A stretch of 64,000 bases of DNA from Paenibacillus sp. H1-7. GTDB lineage: Bacteria; Bacillota; Bacilli; Paenibacillales; NBRC-103111. Below are positions 1 through 8,260 of this stretch, piece after piece. The translations under genes were made by a program, and so were the position numbers. Each line of letters starts with the position of its first letter. The stretch's first letter is position 1. The stretch is from NCBI RefSeq assembly GCF_022354825.1, contig NZ_CP031168.1, positions 7,430,501-7,494,500 on the forward strand, written 5' to 3'. The notes beneath the pieces are model-generated. The model made no database searches, was not told the origin of the DNA, and saw nothing but the letters and a program-made list of their open reading frames with translations.

Positions 1-45
1 ATTTTTCAGATCGTTCCTTTAAGAGGTAAGAGGCTGCTTTCATTC

Positions 46-100
46 ATCGTTGAAAAAGAAAAGAAAGGCATCTTGGCGAGCTTTATCGCGAAAATGCCTT
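46..100 (-). terminator. Probable terminator of the chloramphenicol acetyltransferase gene
   Basis: On the minus strand an AAGGCAT/ATGCCTT inverted repeat (arms 94-100 and 65-71) encloses a loop with an inner GCGA/CGC pairing. It is followed by a T-rich tract down to about position 46. It lies 70 bases past the stop of the acetyltransferase gene. The T tract is interrupted by C, so termination may be partial. Confidence 0.5.
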
Positions 101-171
101 CCTTATTTATTCCTTCTTCCGAGCGCAGGTCGGAACCCGTGTCCGCGCCGGCCAATTCTCCCTTATACCGC

Positions 172-849
172 TTAAGGCTCCACCCGTGTTCGGTCGGCCG
201 GCAACCATTGCTCGCAGCTGTCAGCCAGCTGCTGCAGCTCATGGAACAGGAGTCCGGTGTGATAGCCGTCGCATACGGCGTGGTGTACCTGCACGGAGAG
301 AGGCAGCCGGATCGCGCCGTCCTGTTCATCGTACTTTCCCATTGTAAATATAGGGAGCAAATAGGCGCTTCCGTTATCGATATTCAGGTTAAATCCCGTG
401 AAATGAACCCAAGGGATGCACGATATGTTGAAGGTATTTGGCGGTTCGTTTGCTTTAGCCATAAGCTTCATGACGCTTCCGTACTTGTCTTGGTCCTCCA
501 GCCAGCCGTTATAGAACTCGTCGAAATCTTCACGGTACCCGGTCCATATACTGGAGAAGGTTTTATTCTCATTGTGAAACAGCGTATAACTGGGAGACAT
601 GGAGTCCCAATACCCCGGCCTTCCTTCGGCATCAAGGCAGGTACGAAATTCGACATGACGGTTCACCACGGTTACAATCATGTAGATCAGCACCGGGTAC
701 AGCTTGATTCCTCGGCTTTTTGACTTGGCAAGCAAATGGGTAATGTCAATGTTTGCCGTCATGCTGTAGGTACATCTGACCTGGTTTAAATAATGCTCAA
801 AATAAGGCTTTCTGCTCCAATGTTCCATATCGATCAAATGAAAATTCAT
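172..849 (-). CDS. cat: Type A chloramphenicol O-acetyltransferase
   Basis: A 225-residue enzyme expected to acetylate the 3-hydroxyl of chloramphenicol with acetyl-CoA in the cytoplasm, as a trimer. The length matches classical CAT (about 215-225). The C-terminal HHAVCDG motif (residues 189-195) carries the catalytic histidine and the structural aspartate. The SCIPWVHFTGF stretch near residue 143 matches the conserved active-site serine region. The start ATG is preceded by AGGAGGG at good spacing, but that site is one arm of a 10-bp perfect inverted repeat (see the regulatory entry), which suggests drug-inducible translation. The neighbour downstream of the shared upstream region is an efflux pump on the same strand. 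Whether the natural substrate is chloramphenicol cannot be told from sequence, since chromosomal CATs vary in activity. Confidence 0.9.
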   Translation of the reverse strand: MNFHLIDMEHWSRKPYFEHYLNQVRCTYSMTANIDITHLLAKSKSRGIKLYPVLIYMIVTVVNRHVEFRTCLDAEGRPGYWDSMSPSYTLFHNENKTFSSIWTGYREDFDEFYNGWLEDQDKYGSVMKLMAKANEPPNTFNISCIPWVHFTGFNLNIDNGSAYLLPIFTMGKYDEQDGAIRLPLSVQVHHAVCDGYHTGLLFHELQQLADSCEQWLPADRTRVEP

Positions 850-857
850 TTTTATGC

Positions 858-890
858 CCTCCTAATAGTACTTATTTTCGTATTAGGAGG
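858..890 (-). promoter_or_regulatory. Stem-loop sequestering the cat ribosome-binding site (translational attenuator)
   Basis: On the minus strand CCTCCTAATA (881-890) and TATTAGGAGG (858-867) form a perfect 10-bp stem with a 13-nt loop. The right arm contains the Shine-Dalgarno AGGAGG of the acetyltransferase gene, so the folded leader would block initiation. This is the arrangement known from inducible staphylococcal and bacillar cat genes, where a ribosome stalled on a leader peptide opens the stem. Induction here is inferred, not shown. Confidence 0.8.
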
Positions 891-904
891 TACGATCCAC
901 TGCT

Positions 905-934
905 TTAACCATAACCATTCACAATCCTCGTCAT
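905..934 (-). CDS. Possible leader peptide upstream of cat
   Basis: A 9-codon ORF (MTRIVNGYG) ends 15 bases before the left arm of the sequestering stem, where cat leader peptides usually sit. No Shine-Dalgarno is visible in front of it. A second frame reading through the stem (ending near 852) is also open, so the leader identity is uncertain. Confidence 0.25.
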   Translation of the reverse strand: MTRIVNGYG

Positions 935-953
935 TATTGTTGCTGCTGCTCTC

Positions 954-962
954 ATTATAACA
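954..962 (-). promoter_or_regulatory. Extended -10 promoter element for cat
   Basis: On the minus strand TGTTATAAT is a TGn-extended consensus -10 hexamer. No convincing -35 lies 17 bases upstream, which is common for extended -10 promoters. It would start an mRNA near position 947, giving a leader of about 100 nt that contains the whole attenuator. Confidence 0.45.
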
Positions 963-1021
963 TAACAACAAGCTTAGCTGAGGGTGCATTATGACGTGCT
1001 TCTCCTTATTGAGAATCTGAA

Positions 1022-2224
1022 CTACGGATGCATCCGGTCGGCAGCGTCTCTCTTGATTCCTCTTCCCACCCATCTTACCGATACGAAACAGCTTATGAGC
1101 AGCACGAACGAGCCGAACAAATAAGGCAGGTTCATATGGACATCGAACAAAATGCCGGCTGCAAGCGGCCCGAAGATTGTACCGAGGCTCATATAGGCGT
1201 TGTTCATTCCCGCAACGAAGCCCTGCTCCTCCCCGGCCTGTTTGGACAGCAGCGTGTTGATCGTGGGACGGATAATGTTGTTGAAGGTGAAAAACAGCAT
1301 CGTCATGAACAGCACATAGTAGAAATTTCCCGAGAACAGCAGCAATACAAGCGAGACGGCCGATAGCAGAAGCATCCAATGAATAACCGTCGGCTCCCCG
1401 AACCTTCGGGTCAGCCAGTTAGTCAATACAAGCTGATTGAACGTAGCGATCAGAGAGCAAACCGTGAACAAGATTGCAATATCACGGGTCGTAAATCCGT
1501 AGCTTTGCACTACGAACAGCGGATAAATCGCTTCAAAGTGAGTCATGCCGAACGTCATGGCGAAGACAATAAACAGCAATATAAAATATTTCGACCGGAA
1601 CGAAAGCACCAGCTGGCGGAATACGTTCTCTCTTTTCTGCAGCGACTGCCTCCGATTCAAGCGGCTCTCTTTGGACAAGGATTCGGGCAAAAGCGGGATG
1701 CTGCACAGCATCGCCAGCAGCCCCATGCACACGGATGCATAAAATGGAGCCCGGATGCCCCATTCCGCCAGGAACCCTCCGACACCGGGGCCGATAATAA
1801 AGCCTGATGTCATCGAAGCCCCTAGCCATGACATCGCCTTGTTGCGCTGCTCCTCCGTCGTAATATCGGCGACATAAGCCATAATGGAAGGAACCAAGGC
1901 GGCGGAGCCGATTCCGCCGATCAAACGCGATACGTACATAATGATAATATGGTCCGCCATAGCCGCCAGCCAATTGGATATAGCGAACAGGAATAGCCCG
2001 ATAATAATCATCGGCTTGCGGCCGTATTTATCGGACCACTCGCCTGCGACGGGGGAAAATAAAAACTGGCTCAGGCCGAAGGCCGATACCAGGTATCCTG
2101 CCGCCTGGCCGCTTGCATTGAATAGCTGCAAAAACTCCGGCAATACCGGCACGACAAGCCCGACGCCCAGCATAGCAAGAAACATATTTACTAATAATAA
2201 TGGAAACGATGAACGGGATGACAC
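1022..2224 (-). CDS. MFS multidrug efflux transporter, 12-TM type
   Basis: A 400-residue major facilitator superfamily antiporter of the drug:H+ type (DHA1, NorA/Blt/TetA-like). The N-terminal helix holds the VVPVLPEF motif. The loop between helices 2 and 3 has the family motif GEWSDKYGRKP (around residues 61-71), and the GPGVGGFLAE motif of drug exporters sits in helix 5. It starts at a GTG preceded by AAAGGAG with a 10-base spacer. It probably exports a hydrophobic drug or metabolite, and the substrate cannot be deduced. It is co-oriented with the acetyltransferase but separated from it by about 170 bases holding the cat promoter, so the two are probably separate transcripts. Confidence 0.85.
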   Translation of the reverse strand: MSSRSSFPLLLVNMFLAMLGVGLVVPVLPEFLQLFNASGQAAGYLVSAFGLSQFLFSPVAGEWSDKYGRKPMIIIGLFLFAISNWLAAMADHIIIMYVSRLIGGIGSAALVPSIMAYVADITTEEQRNKAMSWLGASMTSGFIIGPGVGGFLAEWGIRAPFYASVCMGLLAMLCSIPLLPESLSKESRLNRRQSLQKRENVFRQLVLSFRSKYFILLFIVFAMTFGMTHFEAIYPLFVVQSYGFTTRDIAILFTVCSLIATFNQLVLTNWLTRRFGEPTVIHWMLLLSAVSLVLLLFSGNFYYVLFMTMLFFTFNNIIRPTINTLLSKQAGEEQGFVAGMNNAYMSLGTIFGPLAAGILFDVHMNLPYLFGSFVLLISCFVSVRWVGRGIKRDAADRMHP

Positions 2225-2426
2225 GAATTCATTACTCCTTTGTGACGGACTCGCCCAGATTCAGATTTGCTGCAATAGCATTATGCCCACACTCTTCTGC
2301 GGCAAACAGGTTTGAGTCTATGCTAACATGCACTGATATATAATGGAAAATATAATCTCGATTGCTTTTTCATACGTTTTACATATAGGGAATAATTGGA
2401 ATTATTATGAAGTTCGGAAACAACGG

Positions 2427-2462
2427 AAAAAAGGACACTGCCATGTATCAGGCAGTGTCCTT
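2427..2462 (-). terminator. Rho-independent terminator of the GH95-like gene
   Basis: A perfect 12-bp stem, AAGGACACTGCC/GGCAGTGTCCTT (2431-2442 and 2451-2462) with an 8-base loop, is followed on the minus strand by TTTTTT. It lies 30 bases past the stop of the glycosidase gene. Confidence 0.9.
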
Positions 2463-2491
2463 CGTTTTGTGCGACAGGAGGGAGGTTCGAA

Positions 2492-4717
2492 TTACTCCTG
2501 GAACGGTACCCCGTACAAGCGCCACGGCTTGTTGGCGCCGAAATAATTGCGCAGGCTGCGCTTCGCCGCAACCGGCTCGATGCGGAACGGCTCGGGCCGT
2601 TCGCCCTCGTATAGCAGCGCTTCCTCCCCCTGCTTCAGCTCCAGCTCGACGAGTCCGTCTCCGAGCAGGCGAAGCGGCACTTCGCGCTCCCCGATCACGC
2701 GAATGTTCAGGCTGCGCCAATCCGTCTGGATCCGGCATGGCTCGCCCGCCAGGCTCTGCACGCGGATGAACGCCGTGCGGCCCGCCTTTCTCTCCGCGCT
2801 GAGCAGGAATGCTCCTTCCGCCCGCAGGTTGTGGAAGCTGATTTCCTGCCATTCGTCTGGTACGGCAGGAAATACGCGAATCGTATCGCCCCAGCTTTGC
2901 AGCAGCAAATCCTGGATCGACTCGGCGCAGGCAAGCGGCGACTCGATGACCGGCCCGGCCTCCCGATACATCGTGTTCGGCTTGATGAGATGCATGAAGC
3001 TGCGGATATATTGCAGCGCTTCGTTGCCGAGTCCGATGGCAGCCGCAATGGAGGCTGCGCCCGTGAACGTAAAGCCGCGCATATCGCCTTCCATCCCGGT
3101 CCAGTAGCGGAGCGACTTATGGATCAACTCGCGCTCCTCCGGCTGCTCTCCGGTCATGATATGCAGCGGGAATACTGCGAGCAAATGGCTGAAATGACGA
3201 TGCCCGAATTCAATCGGGGCGTCTTTGCCGAGGAGCAAGCCGTTCTCATCCGTCGGCAGCGGCGTCAGATGCTCCAACACGTACGTCCAGCGCTCAGCAG
3301 ACGGATCGTCAAGCTGGAGCCTGTCGTTTGCGGCGAGCAGCGTCTCACAGCCCCAGCGAATGAGTGCCAGATCGTAATGGCAGTCCGGCACGGTCATTTT
3401 CTTGAATGATCCGTATTCCGGCGAGACCGTCGGAGGCAAATGCAGTTTGCCGTCCTCCCCTTGCTCCAAAATGTGGATAAAATATTGCACACCCCGCTTC
3501 AACAGCGGGAACAGGCCGTTGCGCAGCATCGACTCGTCCATGGAATAGCGGTATTGGCGCCAGTAATTGTGACAAATCCATAGCAGGTTGCCGGTCTCGT
3601 CCACAACCTTGGCCTTCAGATCGTAGCTGCAGCTCCGGCCCAGGCCTGCCGAATCCTCGCGGTACTCCTCCGGTACGTTGGCAATAAGGTTGTCGAAGTT
3701 TTCTTCCAGCCCGCGAATAAGCGATTCACCCAACTCCAGTCGGTTCGACGTGTATACCGGAGAATAGCTCATCTGCACGTTCATGTTGAACCATACGCCG
3801 GGCCACGGGGTCGGAGCCATCCAAGGACCCTGATTATCGATGATCATGTACTCCTTGCGCGTCGCCGAAGCCAGCTTGTACATTTGAATCCAGTAAAAGC
3901 CTTCCAGCATCGTATCCGGTATCGATACAAAGCTTTGCGGATAATACGCATGCCACCAGCTGCGGTGCGCTTGAACCTCCTGCTCCAGATCGGCTTGCGC
4001 GGTTTCTCGCACGAGGCTGACGGCTTCCTGGCGGGCGTCGTCGCCGACTCCTTTTTGCACCGTCAAATAACAGATCCGGTGATTCGGAGCCTTCTCGATC
4101 TCCTGCCATGCCGTCGTGCAGCCGTCACCCAACGGGTATTGCTGGACACCGATCTGTACTCCCTGTTCGGTATACCGGTTCAATTGAATGTCCGGGATAT
4201 ATTGGTTCAAATTGATGCCGTCCGCATTTTTGAGAACAGGGGACACCTCGGGCTCTGCATACCATTGCAGCTTGGCTCCCCGCTCTCCCTCGGTCGGCTC
4301 GATTTCGATGACCAGCACCATTTTTTCGCTATGGATGAACGCTCTCAGCCCAATCTCGCCTTTGGTCGTAACAACCCGGGCTTTGATCTCGGCATTCCAC
4401 AGATCCACCTTAATTTCCGTCGGCTGATACACCCAGCCTTCACATTCGAGATCGATCTCCCCGATCGGTATCCGCGGACTGTAGCCGCTGGTGCGGGCTG
4501 CCGTAATATCCGTTCGCCCGAGGACGAAGCGAAGCACATTCCGCTTGTCGCGGTGCTCTTCCCCGAACATCATCGCCCCCATCAAGCCGTTGCCGATAAA
4601 GGCCCCTTCATTCCACGTCATCGGACGTGTCGTCCACGACATATCATGCCTGGACAAAAAGTCGCTCCAATCGAGGTTCACTTCCAACAAGCCCGATTTC
4701 TGTTGCTCCACCTTCAT
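2492..4717 (-). CDS. Glycoside hydrolase family 95-like protein (alpha-L-fucosidase/galactosidase type)
   Basis: A 741-residue cytoplasmic protein (no signal peptide) with GH95 architecture. The N-terminal beta-sandwich opens with the GNGLMGAMMFG motif. The (alpha/alpha)6 barrel holds WFNMNVQM (two asparagines at about residues 311 and 313, the pair that activates the nucleophilic water in AfcA). VSPEYG near residue 434 matches the general-acid glutamate loop, and GHRHFSH near 505-511 is also conserved. The C-terminal sandwich has the WGDTIRVFPAVP motif. Family members hydrolyse terminal alpha-1,2-L-fucose or L-galactose. The start at 4717 is chosen because AGGAGG precedes it; an upstream ATG adding 16 residues has no such site. 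It is monocistronic with its own terminator, outside the lyase locus. The exact sugar is inferred. Confidence 0.82.
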   Translation of the reverse strand: MKVEQQKSGLLEVNLDWSDFLSRHDMSWTTRPMTWNEGAFIGNGLMGAMMFGEEHRDKRNVLRFVLGRTDITAARTSGYSPRIPIGEIDLECEGWVYQPTEIKVDLWNAEIKARVVTTKGEIGLRAFIHSEKMVLVIEIEPTEGERGAKLQWYAEPEVSPVLKNADGINLNQYIPDIQLNRYTEQGVQIGVQQYPLGDGCTTAWQEIEKAPNHRICYLTVQKGVGDDARQEAVSLVRETAQADLEQEVQAHRSWWHAYYPQSFVSIPDTMLEGFYWIQMYKLASATRKEYMIIDNQGPWMAPTPWPGVWFNMNVQMSYSPVYTSNRLELGESLIRGLEENFDNLIANVPEEYREDSAGLGRSCSYDLKAKVVDETGNLLWICHNYWRQYRYSMDESMLRNGLFPLLKRGVQYFIHILEQGEDGKLHLPPTVSPEYGSFKKMTVPDCHYDLALIRWGCETLLAANDRLQLDDPSAERWTYVLEHLTPLPTDENGLLLGKDAPIEFGHRHFSHLLAVFPLHIMTGEQPEERELIHKSLRYWTGMEGDMRGFTFTGAASIAAAIGLGNEALQYIRSFMHLIKPNTMYREAGPVIESPLACAESIQDLLLQSWGDTIRVFPAVPDEWQEISFHNLRAEGAFLLSAERKAGRTAFIRVQSLAGEPCRIQTDWRSLNIRVIGEREVPLRLLGDGLVELELKQGEEALLYEGERPEPFRIEPVAAKRSLRNYFGANKPWRLYGVPFQE

Positions 4718-4846
4718 GCCGCTTTCCTCCTCATTTCCTCTGAATCTGCTTGCGTCTGAATGCAATTATAGGGAAAAGCTTCTATGTAAACTATGTTGAA
4801 AATTCACTACTTCATAGAAAATATTCACTTATTTCGATTTCGAGCC

Positions 4847-4909
4847 GTGAGAAAAACCTCTACCGTAATCCTTTCCCACAGGAGCGACTACTTTAGAGGT
4901 AGTTTTCAT
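4847..4909 (-). repeat. Dispersed intergenic repeat, copy 1
   Basis: Read on the minus strand this segment matches the plus strand of 33780-33843 along its length. Shared blocks are GATGAAAAC/GATAAAACC, GTCGCTC, GAAAGG and (C)GGTAGAGGTTTT(T)CTCAC. The two ends pair imperfectly (AAAACCTCTACC with its near complement), so the element folds into a hairpin. Confidence 0.6.
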
Positions 4910-4989
4910 CGTCGATAAGACTATTTCCTATGATCCGTTTGCAACACTTAATCATATAAAATTCTTATGTGGTGAGATAAACTCGTATC

Positions 4990-5090
4990 GTAGTGCTTCG
5001 AGGCGTGATCACCTTAACGTTTTGCATTAGCAAAACCGGCTTGCAAGCAGGATCGGTTTTATTGCAAAGGATCGATTTTCGCCTCACTAC
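4990..5090. repeat. Nested inverted-repeat element
   Basis: Three stems are nested in about 100 bases: GTAGT/ACTAC (4990-4994, 5086-5090), GAGGCG/CGCCTC (5000-5005, 5080-5085) and AAAACCG/CGGTTTT (5032-5038, 5054-5060). No ORF or T tract accompanies them. It could be a structured RNA, a small MITE-like element or a leader structure. Confidence 0.5.
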
Positions 5091-5293
5091 ACTTTATCTC
5101 TTTAACGCAATAAACCATTCGAGCAATAAAAAAACAGCGCTCAACCGGCCCTGTAGACAAATTTTAACTAAAGTTTGAATTTTTCCAAATTCCAACCAGA
5201 GGTTCCTATGCAGTTGTTTCCTATAATAATAGATTACCATACAGAAAAGAAAAAGTCTACTTTTTTTCCAATATTTCCACTATATTTTTTAAT

Positions 5294-5423
5294 ACTGCTT
5301 CGCAAACTCGTTATTCCTTTCGAAGCCAGTTTTTCTTCGAAAAAACTCAGTAACGCTTTCGGAGCAAGTTTTGCTTCGCAAAACTCAGTAACGCTTTCGG
5401 AGCAAGTTTTGCTTCGCAAAACT
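5294..5423. repeat. Tandem hairpin repeat array
   Basis: Two identical 38-bp units (5346-5421) each contain the perfect palindrome AGTTTTGCTTCGCAAAACT (5367-5385 and 5405-5423). A degenerate copy, AGTTTTTCTTCGAAAAAACT, lies at about 5328-5347 and a half copy near 5294-5309. The array ends four bases before the Shine-Dalgarno of the permease gene. Confidence 0.85.
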
Positions 5424-5441
5424 CTTAGGAGGTGCCTCCCC

Positions 5442-6215
5442 ATATTCTCATTAACGTTAGCCCGCAAATCTTACGCCAAAAATTTGCAGTACCGAAAAGC
5501 ACACATCCTGCGCATGCTCGCCAGCGTCGCCATCGGCTACGTCTACATGTCGGTCTGGACCGGGGTCAGCGGGGGTGAATCGCTCGGTGCCTATGGCATG
5601 CACGGCATGATCAGCTATATCGCCTTCAACCAGGCCTGCATCTGGATTTTGCTGACAACGAACGGCCTCGGCATAGACGCCATGGTCAGGACGGGGCAAA
5701 TTGCGAGCGAGCTGATGAAGCCGATGCATTTTTTCTGGTATATGCTGAGCAAAGAATGGGGGCAGTCGTTCTATCAATTTGTGTACAGCACACTTCCGAT
5801 TCTCCTCATTTACGTACTGCTTCTCGGCATCCGTACGCCGGAGCATCCGATCAACTGGCTGTGGACGCTGCTGGCGCTGTTTTTCTCGGCCTACCTCTCC
5901 TTATGTATCGGCTATATGATCGGCATAACCGCTCTTTGGACGACGGAGTCGCGCTGGTTCTCCCACGTGCACCATGGTTTCAACATGCTGTTGTCCGGCT
6001 TCTTCATCCCTGTCGAATGGCTGCCGGGATGGCTGAAAAACGTAAGCCTGCTCACTCCGTACCCCTGCCTGCAATATATTCCGGCAAGAATTTACCTGGA
6101 GATGGATTCGGTATCCTCCCTTAAGCTATCCCTCGTTTGGTCCGTCCTTCTGACAGCAGTCTGCTTCGCCTTGACGCATGCAGTACGCCGTAAAGTGGAG
6201 GTGCAGGGAGGATGA
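5442..6215 (+). CDS. ABC-2 family transporter permease (PF06182/DUF990 type), first subunit
   Basis: Membrane subunit of an ABC exporter, 257 residues from the proposed start, with about six hydrophobic helices. Conserved family features are the N-terminal LQYR motif followed by the first helix (SVAIGYVYMSVW) and the late FFIPVEWLPGWL segment. Its partner permease and ATPase follow. No ATG, GTG or TTG exists at the position family members start. Instead AGGAGGTG (5427-5434) lies 9 bases before an in-frame ATA (5442), and starting there gives the usual family length of about 260. The next in-frame option is TTG at 5484, which would remove the cytoplasmic N-terminus. The reading frame is open further upstream only through hairpin repeats. 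An ATG-to-ATA mutation or non-canonical initiation is therefore likely. Confidence 0.75.
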   Translation: MFSLTLARKSYAKNLQYRKAHILRMLASVAIGYVYMSVWTGVSGGESLGAYGMHGMISYIAFNQACIWILLTTNGLGIDAMVRTGQIASELMKPMHFFWYMLSKEWGQSFYQFVYSTLPILLIYVLLLGIRTPEHPINWLWTLLALFFSAYLSLCIGYMIGITALWTTESRWFSHVHHGFNMLLSGFFIPVEWLPGWLKNVSLLTPYPCLQYIPARIYLEMDSVSSLKLSLVWSVLLTAVCFALTHAVRRKVEVQGG

Positions 6216-7003
6216 GCTGGATACGCATTTACATTCAATTGGCCGGAGCCAGTCTTAGAAGCCAAATGCAGCACAAATTCAATTTCTTATTATCGTCCTT
6301 CCTCGTGCTGCTCGTGTTTGGATTGGAGTTTGTTACGGTATCCACCGTCATCTACAAATTCGGGGGGATCAAGGGCTGGAGCGTATACGAGACGGGATAT
6401 ATGTTTGCGGTCATGATGTTTACTAGAGCGTTTTACCGCATGCTGGCCGGGGAAGTGAACGGCTTTGAGAAATATTTGGTCCAGGGAATGCTCGATCAGC
6501 TGCTCCTGCGCCCTATGCCGGTGCTTCTGGTTCTTTGTACGCGCAATTTCCGCCCGATGGCAGGCGAGCTCGTGCTGGGGGCGACATTGGCAGGAATATG
6601 CCTGAACCATTTGATGGCTTCCGGACAAGTGACGCTATGGGCGGTTCCGTTCACATTGGCCGCCATTATGAGCGGCACTCTCATCACGCTGTCCATCGGA
6701 CTGACGGTGGCAACCGTCGGCTTTTGGACTCACCGCATCGACGACCTGCAGCGGATAACCGATAATGCGGCTACTACGGCCAGCCAGTACCCATTATCGA
6801 TCTATCCCCAATGGATGCGGATCGTTCTGCTGACCGTCATCCCCATGGGCTTCACGAGCTACATTCCATCGCTCTATATTATCCGCGGAGAGCTCGGCAT
6901 GTGGATCATACCGGCGACGATGACGTTAGCCGTCGTGCTGCTGCTCGGTGCGCTTCGCTTCTGGAAGCACGGCATAGCTCATTATCAGAGCACGGGCACA
7001 TGA
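6212..7003 (+). CDS. ABC-2 family transporter permease, second subunit
   Basis: A 263-residue integral membrane protein with about six helices, the second permease of the exporter. It starts inside the stop of the first permease (ATGA overlap) behind a GGGAGG site, so the two are translationally coupled. Characteristic are the EVNGFEKYLVQGMLDQLLLRP segment, which in this family follows the second helix, and the conserved FTSYIPSLYI motif near the C-terminus. Families of this kind form heteromeric exporters with a dedicated ATPase. What is exported is unknown. Confidence 0.85.
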   Translation: MSWIRIYIQLAGASLRSQMQHKFNFLLSSFLVLLVFGLEFVTVSTVIYKFGGIKGWSVYETGYMFAVMMFTRAFYRMLAGEVNGFEKYLVQGMLDQLLLRPMPVLLVLCTRNFRPMAGELVLGATLAGICLNHLMASGQVTLWAVPFTLAAIMSGTLITLSIGLTVATVGFWTHRIDDLQRITDNAATTASQYPLSIYPQWMRIVLLTVIPMGFTSYIPSLYIIRGELGMWIIPATMTLAVVLLLGALRFWKHGIAHYQSTGT

Positions 7004-7208
7004 TACAGCCACCTGGATCTTGCGGATACATGAAAGCGACGAGACCTGCTGGAGAGTTCGATCGACCGCCGATTGCGCGTCTGGAGCTCAAGCGTTTAAA
7101 ACAAGGTCAACAGCACCGCCGGAAAGGCATCAATACAAGCCAATTCGCAAGTACGGATAAAACACTGCCAACGCTACATCAAAACTCGTGATCCATCGGA
7201 GGGATTGT

Positions 7209-8186
7209 ATGATTCACGCACATCAATTGGTCAAAACGTTCCGGCTCCCCGTCGTCAAGGAAGGACGGTTCAGCAGCCTTCGTACACTCGTATCCCGCTC
7301 TTACCGTTCGGTGGATGCGGTCAAAGGGGTCAGCTTTGAGATTGAAAAGGGCGAGTTCGTCGGCTACATCGGCCCGAACGGCGCCGGAAAATCGACGACG
7401 ATCAAAATGCTCTGCGGCATTTTGCACCCTACCTCGGGCGAGGTTACGATCAACGGCAGCAGCCCGCAAAAGCATAGACAGCATGTCGTCAAGCATCTGG
7501 GCGTCGTGTTCGGTCAGCGAACGCAGCTGTGGTGGGATCTTCCGGTCAAGGATTCGCTTGACATTCTCGCTGCCTTGTACAAACTCGAAAAGCGGCAGGC
7601 CGCCCGCCAGCTCGCCCTTCTGACCGAGGTGCTGCAGATGAGCGATTTTATCGAAACCCCGGTGCGTAAGCTATCGCTTGGCCAGCGGATGAGGGCGGAT
7701 CTCGCCGCTTCCCTGCTGCACGATCCGGATGTGCTGTTCCTCGATGAGCCGACCATTGGCCTCGACGTGCTCGCCAAAAAGCAAATTCGCGCTTATCTCA
7801 AGCAGCTCAACCGGGAATGGAACAAGACGATTTTGCTGACAACGCACGACATGGACGATATCGAGCAGCTGTGCAGCCGGGTTATAGTCATTAACCATGG
7901 CGAGACGATATACGACGGTAATCTCGAGCATTTGCGCGAGCGGATCGGGCTGCCGACGGTCATGAAAATTACGTATCGAGAGCCGGTAAACCAGCTTCAT
8001 GAGGGCGAAAGCCGGTTTTTGCATTTTGAGGTAAAGGAAATTGCCGATAAGGTCGTCACCGTTGCATGCAATAGACAGGAAACGACGGCTATGGACGTGC
8101 TGAGGGAAATGAATCGCTGGGGCACGATTGAAGACGTTCATATGGAGGAGCCCGATTTTGAAGAAATTATTCATCGAGTCTACTAG
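7209..8186 (+). CDS. ABC exporter ATP-binding protein
   Basis: A 325-residue nucleotide-binding subunit. Walker A is GPNGAGKST (residues 55-63), the signature is LSLGQRMRADLA, Walker B is VLFLDEPTIGLD, and the switch histidine lies in LLTTHD. The N-terminal extension before Walker A is long for an ABC-2 ATPase, as is usual for partners of DUF990 permeases. A C-terminal domain of about 90 residues follows the ABC fold. The start at 7209 is favoured by GGAGGG six bases upstream over an ATG seven codons earlier. A 205-base gap without a clear ORF separates it from the second permease, longer than usual for this operon type. Confidence 0.88.
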   Translation: MIHAHQLVKTFRLPVVKEGRFSSLRTLVSRSYRSVDAVKGVSFEIEKGEFVGYIGPNGAGKSTTIKMLCGILHPTSGEVTINGSSPQKHRQHVVKHLGVVFGQRTQLWWDLPVKDSLDILAALYKLEKRQAARQLALLTEVLQMSDFIETPVRKLSLGQRMRADLAASLLHDPDVLFLDEPTIGLDVLAKKQIRAYLKQLNREWNKTILLTTHDMDDIEQLCSRVIVINHGETIYDGNLEHLRERIGLPTVMKITYREPVNQLHEGESRFLHFEVKEIADKVVTVACNRQETTAMDVLREMNRWGTIEDVHMEEPDFEEIIHRVY

Positions 8187-8187
8187 A

Positions 8188-8226
8188 GGATGCGGATACG
8201 GATACGGATGCGGATGAGGATGCGGC
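8188..8226. repeat. Short GGATNC hexamer tandem repeat
   Basis: About six imperfect copies of GGATGC/GGATAC/GGATGA stand in tandem right after the ATPase stop codon. There is no ORF. It looks like a simple-sequence repeat that could vary in copy number. Confidence 0.6.
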
Positions 8227-8260
8227 TGCTCAGGAAGTACATCTTACTCGTCCTGATATG

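Larger units (their letters stand above)
4718..5441. other. Gene-free, repeat-rich spacer
   Basis: This 724-bp gap separates the divergent GH95-like gene and ABC exporter. It holds a copy of a dispersed roughly 64-bp repeat (4847-4909), a nested inverted-repeat element (4990-5090) and a tandem hairpin array (about 5294-5423). The open frame that runs through it from 5175 into the permease is low complexity and caused by the repeats, so I do not treat it as coding. It probably also carries both promoters, but I could not place them with confidence. Confidence 0.7.

Noticed and set aside
6..329. ORF at the left edge on the minus strand
   Set aside because: Overlaps the acetyltransferase in another frame; no domain and no ribosome-binding site.
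5300..5425. CRISPR array
   Set aside because: Repeats are directly tandem with no unique spacers and each is a simple hairpin.
5175..5441. N-terminal extension of the permease frame from ATG 5175
   Set aside because: Translates hairpin repeats into low-complexity sequence without homology to the family N-terminus; a Shine-Dalgarno lies much closer to the true domain start.
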